The position numbers and the translations under genes are program-made. A stretch of DNA of 5,516 nt, taken from Rickettsia typhi. Lineage in GTDB: Bacteria; Pseudomonadota; Alphaproteobacteria; Rickettsiales; UBA1997. The DNA is taken from NCBI GenBank assembly GCA_945903615.1, contig CAMDOL010000089.1, forward strand, positions 1 to 5,516, in the 5' to 3' direction. This document shows, piece after piece, positions 1 to 5,233 of the stretch; positions within the stretch are counted from its first letter, which is position 1; each line of letters opens with the position of its first letter. The notes beneath the pieces were generated by a model. The model was not told the DNA's origin. It saw only the letters and a list, made by a program, of their open reading frames with translations, and ran no database searches.

Positions 1-52
1 TCACTTCACCTAATAGCTGAAAAAGAGTTTGTTGCGGTATTTTTTTTAACAT
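1..52 (-). CDS. Start of an unrecognised gene, cut by the left window edge
   Basis: On the minus strand an ATG at 52-50 opens a frame with no stop up to the window edge, giving 17 codons: MLKKIPQQTLFQLLGEV. It begins 29 bp downstream of the HlyC-like gene's stop codon and in the same direction, so the two could be co-transcribed. There is no strong ribosome binding site, only a weak AGAG about 6 bases upstream. In classical RTX operons the gene directly after hlyC is the protoxin hlyA, so position alone makes this a candidate substrate gene, but the 17 residues do not resemble the HlyA N-terminus and no family is recognisable. It could also be a chance open frame, since 17 codons is short. 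Confidence 0.35.
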   Translation of the reverse strand, partial: MLKKIPQQTLFQLLGEV

Positions 53-81
53 TATTAACTCTGATTTTCTTACGATTTTGT

Positions 82-633
82 CTATTCTTCTATCAAATCT
101 TTTAATGAAACTTTCTCTAAACTTTTGCCGTCTTTTTTTGGTCTAATAATGCTTATTTCTTTCTTATCCTTAAACTCAGTTTCATATAATTTAGTAATAA
201 TAGTCATATTTCCACCAAAAGGAGTAATAACATCTATAAGATAAATTTTATTGCCAGAATTCCAGTCAGCTGGGGCTAATTTAACATTTCCAGTTTTAAA
301 GATCCTGTCTTCTACTTCCTGGCTTATTTTAGCCCAGCTAGCGTAAGCCACAGTTCTGTTGTCATTGTCTTTAAAAAGTTTAAACTGCTTAAGCATTACC
401 GGTGGTATTATAGACCACTCTAGGTCACTGATGAATAAATGACGATGCTGTGGAGAATTGATTGTTAGCCAGTTTATTGCTCCTAATACTGTCTCTAATT
501 CTTGAGAGATTGTTGGAATTTGTTTTTTAGATTGGGAATTTTTTCCAGAGTTAGAGCTGACAACATCCGCAGTCTCTTTTTTTGTTCTAGGAAATTCTGC
601 TAAATTGGATTTTTCTGAAATTTTATTTGTCAT
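82..633 (-). CDS. hlyC: HlyC-family toxin-activating lysine acyltransferase
   Basis: This 183-residue protein resembles HlyC, the cytoplasmic enzyme that moves a fatty acyl chain from acyl-ACP to lysines of an RTX protoxin. Residues 49-65 (VLGAINWLTINSPQHRH) match the HlyC N-terminal region VLGHVSWLWASSPLHR, placing the catalytic histidine at H63 (HlyC H23). VAYASWA (95-101) matches VAYCSWA, and DWNSG (123-127) followed by LIDVITPFG (132-140) matches the HlyC segment that ends in IDWIAPFG, placing the catalytic aspartate at D134 (HlyC D92). Relative to HlyC, as recalled, it has about 40 extra N-terminal residues rich in Lys, Ser and Asn, probably disordered, and a C-terminus about 30 residues shorter. 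The ATG at 633 is the only plausible start, because the next Met is residue 80, after the catalytic His. No RTX toxin gene is visible in the window. A short open frame follows 29 bp downstream. No convincing promoter or ribosome site is seen. Confidence 0.88.
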   Translation of the reverse strand: MTNKISEKSNLAEFPRTKKETADVVSSNSGKNSQSKKQIPTISQELETVLGAINWLTINSPQHRHLFISDLEWSIIPPVMLKQFKLFKDNDNRTVAYASWAKISQEVEDRIFKTGNVKLAPADWNSGNKIYLIDVITPFGGNMTIITKLYETEFKDKKEISIIRPKKDGKSLEKVSLKDLIEE

Positions 634-1082
634 GACTATTAATTAACGTTTTTGATTATGCTTTTCTTGATTTGGTATCTTGTGAAAATCGCGCAGCCTA
701 AGGAATAAGCGCTTCTAAGTGAGAGACGTGTTGTCTTGTTGATCGCATCCATATGTAAAGTTAGGTTGTTTGATGTGGTATTCATCATTTTTAGATTAGG
801 AAAATCTAAAAACACCAGCGATTATAAATCACGAAAACATATTTTCAATTATTTATCACGCATGCATCACATATTGTCTAATTTTTCTACACCATATTTA
901 TTTTCATCGATGAGTATCTTGTGATGAGGAAGGCTATGATTCTTGAGCAGCAATTGATTATCATGCTAATTTAGTAAATAAATCTTGCGAGAAAAGATTT
1001 TTTTGACGCGTAAAATTTTGCATTTCTAAAATAATCACTGGTTTAGACTCATTCCGTCAATCATAAATATCACGAATAATTG
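634..1082. other. Non-coding stretch upstream of the hlyC-like gene
   Basis: About 450 bp with no supportable gene on either strand. It holds a perfect 10-bp hairpin with a 5-nt loop at 788-812 (TTTTTAGATT / AATCTAAAAA), which is AT-rich and weak as a terminator. An 11-bp direct repeat, GTATCTTGTGA, lies at 675-685 and 914-924. The 62-codon plus-strand open frame at 736-924 starts with TTG, lacks a ribosome site and resembles no family known to me. The stretch could be a decayed gene or insertion remnant, but no protein trace is convincing. Confidence 0.5.
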
Positions 1083-1275
1083 ACTTAGACACTGTTAGCT
1101 AATTAATTTTATCTTATATTTCGCCCTATTTTTGCTCTTTTTTTCTTAAATTTTTTTAAAATATTCCCGATATTCCAAAAAAATTTAAGAAAAAATCACT
1201 AAAAATATGCCAAAATCTAGGGCAAAATCTAGGGCAAAATCTAGGGCAAAATTAATTAGCTAACGGTGTCTAAGT
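1083..1275. repeat. 193-bp imperfect palindrome, MITE-like intergenic element
   Basis: The outer 28 bp at 1083-1110 (beginning ACTTAGACACTGTTAGC) and at 1248-1275 are inverted copies matching at 27 of 28 positions. The single difference, T1093 opposite G1265, would still pair as G-U in RNA. Inside, 1139-1157 and 1177-1195 form a perfect 19-bp inverted repeat (TTTTTTCTTAAATTTTTTT and its complement) around a 19-nt spacer that contains a small inner hairpin, AATAT/ATATT. The segments between outer and inner repeats also partly match, about 17 of 28 positions. The right arm is 24 nt longer than the left, exactly two units of the 12-bp tandem repeat it contains. No transposase gene and no clear target-site duplication is seen. 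The structure fits a non-autonomous palindromic element or the collapsed ends of an insertion sequence. Confidence 0.85.
1211..1251. repeat. 12-bp tandem repeat, three copies plus a partial fourth
   Basis: The unit CAAAATCTAGGG occurs three times without change at 1211-1222, 1223-1234 and 1235-1246, and continues with CAAAA to 1251, where it runs into the right outer inverted repeat. It lies wholly in the right arm of the palindrome. The left arm has only a single degenerate counterpart (CGCCCTATTTTTG, about 1122-1134), so the array looks like an expansion that happened after the palindrome formed. Identical copies suggest slippage that is recent. Confidence 0.9.
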
Positions 1276-1354
1276 AAATCAGCAAAGATGTAATAGGTAA
1301 GCCCTTTACTAAACAAAGATTTTGGATGTGTTGGGGATTTTGGCTATAAAATAA

Positions 1355-1381
1355 TTGACAATTAAAAGCTGCAAATATAGT
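1355..1381 (+). promoter_or_regulatory. Probable sigma-70 type promoter of the tRNA-Ile gene
   Basis: A consensus -35 box TTGACA (1355-1360) is followed by the -10-like TATAGT (1376-1381). The spacer is 15 bp, shorter than the usual 17. The -10 box lies 35 bp before the tRNA 5' end, leaving room for a short leader. Just downstream is a GC-rich stretch, CTACGCCCC (1382-1390), which stands out in this AT-rich region and resembles the discriminator of stable-RNA promoters under stringent control. That regulatory reading is inference. Confidence 0.45.
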
Positions 1382-1416
1382 CTACGCCCCTTCTATTCCT
1401 GAGGTTTATTTCTTGG

Positions 1417-1493
1417 GGGTCTGTAGCTCAGCTGGTTAGAGTGCGCGCCTGATAAGTGCGAGGTCGGTGGTTCGAGTCCACCCAGACCCACCA
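1417..1493 (+). tRNA. tRNA-Ile (anticodon GAT)
   Basis: A complete 77-nt cloverleaf that reads AUC and AUU isoleucine codons. The acceptor stem GGGTCTG (1417-1423) pairs with CAGACCC (1483-1489), followed by discriminator A1490 and an encoded CCA (1491-1493). The D arm is GCTC / GAGT with loop AGCTGGTTA. The anticodon stem CGCGC / GTGCG encloses the loop CTGATAA, giving anticodon GAT. The T arm is GGTGG-TTCGAGT-CCACC. In many bacteria tRNA-Ile(GAT) sits in the rRNA spacer. Here no rRNA is adjacent and the gene has its own promoter, which fits a genome whose rRNA operon is split, as in Rickettsiales. No clear terminator follows. Confidence 0.97.
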
Positions 1494-1530
1494 TTACATT
1501 TTTATCTTATAGTTTTCCAATTCTTAGTGT

Positions 1531-1557
1531 TTGATTTTCCTATCAAGATTTTATAGT
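1531..1557 (+). promoter_or_regulatory. Possible promoter of the adenosine kinase-murF-mraY operon
   Basis: TTGATT (1531-1536) and TATAGT (1552-1557), 15 bp apart, lie in the 116-bp gap between the tRNA and the kinase gene. The layout is the same as the tRNA promoter (same -10 hexamer, same spacer), which gives it some support. Spacing is short and the region is AT-rich, so a chance match is possible. The operon might instead be transcribed through from the tRNA promoter. Confidence 0.3.
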
Positions 1558-1609
1558 TTTAGAACATCCGTTCGCATATCTAGCAAGTTTAACTCCAAAT
1601 TTTTTCATA

Positions 1610-2599
1610 ATGACCAAAAAATATAATGTTGTTGGTATAGGCAACGCTATTGTTGATACAATTTGTTTGGTTGAGGATAAATTTTTAACTGAGCACAATC
1701 TAACTAAAGGTGGAATGTTTCTTATCGATGAAGCAAATGCTGCAAAACTTTCTCATTTAAAATACGAAAAAATCAGCTCAGGTGGTTCAGTTGCAAATTC
1801 AATTGCAACATTGGCATTGCTTGAATGCAATACTGCTTTGATTGGCAAAGTTGGTAAGGATAAATTTGGTGATATTTTTTTTGATGATCTTAAAAAAATC
1901 GGTTGCGAATTTTCTTGCAAGCATAAAGAAAAATCCGGAACTACTGCAAAGTCATTTGTTTTGATCACTCCAGATGGCGAGCGCACAATGTGCACTTATC
2001 TTGGATTGGCTTCAAAAATTGAAAATGAAATTGATGAAAATTTAATTAAAGATGCCGAAGTTTTGTATTTGGAAGGATATTTATGGGATGAGCCAGAAAC
2101 AATTGTTGCTTTGCGTGAAGCTATTGATATTGCTCGAAACAATGAAGTTAAGGTTGCATTTTCATTGTCTGATGCTTTTTGCGTGGAAAGACACCGCGAT
2201 GATTTTTTAAATGCGATGGAATATTTTGATATTCTTTTTGCGAATGAAGCGGAGATGAGTGTTTTAATCGGTAAAGATTTTGCCGATAATGATTACAAAA
2301 AAGCCAAAGAAATTATTGGTCACTATAATCCACAATTAATGATTGCAATGACCGTTGCCGAAAAGGGTGTGGTTATTTTTAAAGACCACGCTACTTATCA
2401 AATTCCAACTCAAAAAGCTGAAAAAGTTATTGATGCGACTGGTGCTGGAGATGCTTTTGCTGCGGGCTTTTTATATGGAATTGATAACGGGCTTGATTTT
2501 AAAGAATCGGCGGCGCTGGGCAATATTTTTGCTGGTGGTGTAATTCTCCAAATTGGGGCAAGAATGGAGAAAGAAAAATTATTAGAATTAATCAAATAA
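1610..2599 (+). CDS. Adenosine kinase, PfkB (ribokinase-like) family
   Basis: A 329-residue cytoplasmic sugar/nucleoside kinase that most likely phosphorylates adenosine to AMP with ATP (purine salvage). The N-terminus VVGIGNAIVD (7-16) carries the substrate-binding Asp at D16. GGSVANS (58-64) is the first PfkB signature. DATGAGDAFAAGFLYG (275-290) is the second, with the anion-hole GAG and the catalytic base D281. Length and the opening pattern (GNAIVD, then KGGMFLID at 33-40) match alphaproteobacterial adenosine kinases as I know them. Other PfkB sugar kinases remain possible because substrate specificity cannot be read with certainty. It is the first gene of a tight cluster, and murF starts 7 bp after its stop codon. 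The ATG at 1610 is chosen because the kinase fold begins right after it. There is no recognisable Shine-Dalgarno sequence in the preceding CCAAATTTTTTCATA. Confidence 0.87.
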   Translation: MTKKYNVVGIGNAIVDTICLVEDKFLTEHNLTKGGMFLIDEANAAKLSHLKYEKISSGGSVANSIATLALLECNTALIGKVGKDKFGDIFFDDLKKIGCEFSCKHKEKSGTTAKSFVLITPDGERTMCTYLGLASKIENEIDENLIKDAEVLYLEGYLWDEPETIVALREAIDIARNNEVKVAFSLSDAFCVERHRDDFLNAMEYFDILFANEAEMSVLIGKDFADNDYKKAKEIIGHYNPQLMIAMTVAEKGVVIFKDHATYQIPTQKAEKVIDATGAGDAFAAGFLYGIDNGLDFKESAALGNIFAGGVILQIGARMEKEKLLELIK

Positions 2600-2606
2600 A
2601 TTTTAT

Positions 2607-4136
2607 ATGGCTCCAAAAGAAATTTTATGGCAAATATCAGAAATTAAATCGGCACTAAAAGATCAAATTATCAATATTGGCAAAGTTGATATCGAAATTA
2701 ATCAAGTGGTAATTGATAGTAGAGCCAAAACCAATAATGGTTTGTTTGTTGCTTTTAAAGGTGAAAATAATGATGGTCATAATTTTTTAAAACAAGCTTT
2801 TGAAAATGGTTGCGTCTTGGCAATTGTTGATAAAGTTTTGGAAGAATTTATTAATGATGACAGATTAATTTTAGTAAAAAATTCTCTACTCGCATTAGAA
2901 AAATTGGCAATTTTTTCTAGGACAAGAAGCAAGGCAAAAATTATTGCTGTCACTGGTTCGGTAGGAAAAACTAGCGTGAAAGAAATGCTAAAAACAGTTT
3001 TTGAAACTCAAGGAAAAACCTTTGCCACATCTGGCAATCTCAACAATAATTTTGGTCTACCACTTTCTCTTGCTAATATGAAAAGCGATACTGAATTTGG
3101 TATTTTTGAAATGGGTATGAATCATCTAGGAGAAATTGAGGTGCTTTCTCAAATTGCTCAGCCACATATCGCCATCATCACAACCGTTGCTGCGGCACAT
3201 ATCGGCAATTTTCAAAATGAGGAAGAAATTGCCACTAAGGAAATTTTCTCTGGGGCAATTTTCTCTGGGGCAATTTTCTCTGGGGCAATTGTCCCTAGGG
3301 CAATTGCCTTAGAGAAAATTGCCTTAGAAAGAATTGCTTTGGCAAAATCAGAAATTTTTTCTGGTTTGGTAGAAGGTGGTTTTGCCTTGATAAACGCTGA
3401 TAACCAACATTTTGAATTTATAAAAAATCAAGTCATAACTAAAAAAATTCCGATCAATAATATAATTAGTTTTGGCAGTAAAGAAGTTAGTGATATAAGG
3501 CTTTTGACTGTTGAAAAAGCTGAAGATTTTCATTCGCAAGTTACAGTTTTTAGTTCTAAATCCAAACAACAAATCAGCTATTTAATTAATACAATTAATC
3601 AAGCGACAATTTTTAATTCCTTAATTGTCGTGGCTTGTTTACAAATGATTGGTAAGGATTTTGATGCTGGTTTTAAGAGTTTTAAAAATCTTGAAACTCC
3701 AAAAGGTCGAGGCAATTTGATCAAAGTTGAAAAGAACGGCATAAAATTTACTATCATTGATGACAGCTACAACGCTAACGCTGCATCAATGCAAGCTGGT
3801 TTAAAATTTTTAGTCGATTTAAAAAACTATCAAAGCCCATCAAGAGCAATTGCTTTTATCGGTGATATGCTTGAGCTTGGAGAATTTAGTGAGAGGGAAC
3901 ATAAAGCAATTGCCAATTATATATCGGCCTATAACATTGACCAAGTGCTTCTGGTTGGTGAAGCCATGCATGGTTTAATTGCCGAAATAAAACCAGAAAA
4001 ACTCATTGGTCATTTTCAAAATTCTTCTTTAGCGGCAGAGAAATTAAATTTTCAACCTCAAAATGGTGATATAATTTTTGTCAAAGGCTCTCGCACAATA
4101 AGAATGGAGAAGATAATTGAAAAATTATTATCATAA
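2607..4136 (+). CDS. murF: MurF, UDP-MurNAc-tripeptide-D-Ala-D-Ala ligase, with an in-frame repeat insert
   Basis: Cytoplasmic ATP-dependent ligase that adds D-Ala-D-Ala to UDP-MurNAc-tripeptide, the last soluble step before MraY. The N-terminal substrate-binding domain (about 1-105) includes DSRAKTNNGLFVAFKG (37-52). The central Mur-ligase domain has the ATP loop TGSVGKTS (116-123), NLNNNFGLPLSL (144-155) and EMGMNHLGEI (168-177). The C-terminal domain has DDSYNANAASM (385-395), GDMLELGEFSEREH (419-432) and FVKGSR (491-496). At 509 residues it is longer than the usual 450-470. The excess is a repeat insert at about residues 211-248, placed just before EIFSGL (249-254), a segment also found in E. 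coli MurF as recalled. All catalytic motifs are intact and the frame is preserved, so it is probably functional. Its ATG is 7 bp after the kinase stop, and mraY starts 5 bp after its own stop. No clear Shine-Dalgarno sequence. Confidence 0.96.
   Translation: MAPKEILWQISEIKSALKDQIINIGKVDIEINQVVIDSRAKTNNGLFVAFKGENNDGHNFLKQAFENGCVLAIVDKVLEEFINDDRLILVKNSLLALEKLAIFSRTRSKAKIIAVTGSVGKTSVKEMLKTVFETQGKTFATSGNLNNNFGLPLSLANMKSDTEFGIFEMGMNHLGEIEVLSQIAQPHIAIITTVAAAHIGNFQNEEEIATKEIFSGAIFSGAIFSGAIVPRAIALEKIALERIALAKSEIFSGLVEGGFALINADNQHFEFIKNQVITKKIPINNIISFGSKEVSDIRLLTVEKAEDFHSQVTVFSSKSKQQISYLINTINQATIFNSLIVVACLQMIGKDFDAGFKSFKNLETPKGRGNLIKVEKNGIKFTIIDDSYNANAASMQAGLKFLVDLKNYQSPSRAIAFIGDMLELGEFSEREHKAIANYISAYNIDQVLLVGEAMHGLIAEIKPEKLIGHFQNSSLAAEKLNFQPQNGDIIFVKGSRTIRMEKIIEKLLS
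3240..3347 (+). repeat. Palindromic 15-bp repeat arrays inserted in frame in murF
   Basis: The left array (3240-3299) has four 15-bp units: GAAATTTTCTCTGGG, then two copies of GCAATTTTCTCTGGG, then GCAATTGTCCCTAGG. They encode EIFSG, AIFSG, AIFSG and AIVPR. The right array (3303-3347) has ATTGCCTTAGAGAAA, ATTGCCTTAGAAAGA and ATTGCTTTGGCAAAA, encoding IALEK, IALER and IALAK. The arrays are inverted copies around the centre CCCTAGGG (3293-3300). Folded by hand, 3251-3341 pairs at 44 of 45 positions (35 Watson-Crick, 9 G-U), with one mismatch (3263/3329) and one bulged base (T3292). The unit length, a multiple of three, keeps murF open. It resembles in concept the Rickettsia palindromic elements found inside genes, but membership in that family is not claimed. 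Confidence 0.92.
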
Positions 4137-4141
4137 AAAAG

Positions 4142-5224
4142 ATGCTCTATAATTATCTAACCAGCCTTTCTCTGGCTTTGTTTGATTCCTATTTTCTTCA
4201 GGTAATTTTTCGCCTATCATTAATTTTTATCACTGCATTTTTAATCGCCTATTTTGGCATTAAATCCTTCATCCGCTTCATTCATAAAAAGCAAAATCTT
4301 TACCAACCAATCCGCTCGGATGGCATAAAAACCCACATTACTGAAAAACAAAAAACGCCAACAATGGGCGGTTTGTTTATTGTTATTGGCACTTTGGTGG
4401 CTTCAATTTTATTTGCTAATATCAAAAATAATTATGTTTTAATTACGCTGTTTGTGATGATTTCTTTTAGTGCTATCGGCTTTATTGATGATTATCTAAA
4501 AGTGGCAAAAAAAAACACCAAAGGCTTTAAAGGTAGTATCAAGCTGGTGATTCAGTTTGCCATTGTCAGTTTAGTGATATTTTTTTTGCAGATGACCAGC
4601 AATATTTATTTCAATGGCGCGGTTGAAATTCCGTTCCTAAATACCACTTTTGATTTGGGAATATTTTATATTTTCTTTGCCACTTTTGTAATCGTTGGCG
4701 CTGCCAATGCCGTCAATTTGACTGATGGTCTAGATGGTCTAGTTAGCGTTCCGGCGGTGATCACACTTTCTTGTTTTGCGCTGATAATATATGCCACTTC
4801 TAACTCGCAAATTTCTAGCCATTTAGGTATTCTAAATATTGAAAATACCGCCCAATTAATAATGTTTTGTGCGGCAATGATTGGAGCGATTTTAGCATTT
4901 TTGAAATTCAATTTAAAACCCGCCAAAATTTTTATGGGCGATGTGGGCAGCCTTGCAATTGGAGCGTCTTTGGGGGTATTGGCTATTATCTTAAAAAAAG
5001 AAATTTTGTTTGGAATTATCGGATTATTATTTGTAATTGAAGCGGTTTCAGTCATTCTGCAAGTCGGTTCTTATAAATTACGCCAAAAAAGAATTTTTTT
5101 AATGGCGCCGATCCACCATCATTTTGAAAAATTAGGTTGGAGTGAAACCAAAGTGGTTAGGGTTTTTTGGTTGGCATCAATTATGTTTGCGGGCATTGGA
5201 ATGCTGAGTTTTTTAGTTAAATAA
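4142..5224 (+). CDS. mraY: MraY, phospho-MurNAc-pentapeptide transferase
   Basis: Integral inner-membrane enzyme that transfers phospho-MurNAc-pentapeptide from UDP to undecaprenyl phosphate, making lipid I. It has 360 residues, matching the family's usual length, and about ten hydrophobic segments, the first near 19-40 and the last near 340-358. Family motifs are complete: TPTMGG (72-77), the aspartate pair in DDYLK (D116, D117), NAVNLTDGLDGL (189-200), NLKPAKIFMGDVGS (257-270) with catalytic D267, and the loop PIHHHFE (323-329). It consumes the MurF product made by the gene just upstream, 5 bp away. The ATG at 4142 is chosen for this tight spacing and because the first transmembrane helix follows at the normal distance. 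Only AAAAAAG precedes the start, so translation may depend on coupling to murF. Nothing is missing or unusual in the protein. Confidence 0.97.
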   Translation: MLYNYLTSLSLALFDSYFLQVIFRLSLIFITAFLIAYFGIKSFIRFIHKKQNLYQPIRSDGIKTHITEKQKTPTMGGLFIVIGTLVASILFANIKNNYVLITLFVMISFSAIGFIDDYLKVAKKNTKGFKGSIKLVIQFAIVSLVIFFLQMTSNIYFNGAVEIPFLNTTFDLGIFYIFFATFVIVGAANAVNLTDGLDGLVSVPAVITLSCFALIIYATSNSQISSHLGILNIENTAQLIMFCAAMIGAILAFLKFNLKPAKIFMGDVGSLAIGASLGVLAIILKKEILFGIIGLLFVIEAVSVILQVGSYKLRQKRIFLMAPIHHHFEKLGWSETKVVRVFWLASIMFAGIGMLSFLVK

Positions 5225-5233
5225 ATATCTAAA

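Noticed and set aside
788..812. Rho-independent terminator
   Set aside because: The 10-bp stem has only two G-C pairs and no gene ends next to it on either strand.
736..924. 62-codon plus-strand open frame (TTG start) in the intergenic region
   Set aside because: Non-ATG start, no ribosome site, no recognisable domain, and it spans an AT-rich hairpin. Nothing supports it as a gene.
860..960. Minus-strand fragment reading LPHHKILIDENKYGVEKLDNM before a stop
   Set aside because: It looks mildly protein-like but is only about 30 codons between stops, with no start signal and no family match. Too short to call a pseudogene.
1211..1251. CRISPR array
   Set aside because: The 12-bp units are directly adjacent with no spacers, so this is a simple tandem repeat.
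1753..1995. Minus-strand open frame inside the adenosine kinase gene
   Set aside because: Shadow of a well-supported kinase gene on the plus strand.
2355..2616. Two other-frame open frames at the 3' end of the kinase gene
   Set aside because: They overlap the conserved second PfkB signature region of the real gene and have no features of their own.
3348..3572. Minus-strand open frame next to the murF repeat insert
   Set aside because: It lies wholly within conserved murF coding sequence and resembles nothing known. The palindrome makes the antisense strand look open by symmetry.
3602..3631. Inverted repeat CGACAATT / AATTGTCG in murF
   Set aside because: Eight pairs with an 11-nt spacer in AT-rich coding sequence, and the residues fit normal MurF. 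Likely chance.
4666..5055. 129-codon minus-strand open frame inside mraY
   Set aside because: It is antisense to the catalytic core of MraY, which is intact, so it is a coding shadow.
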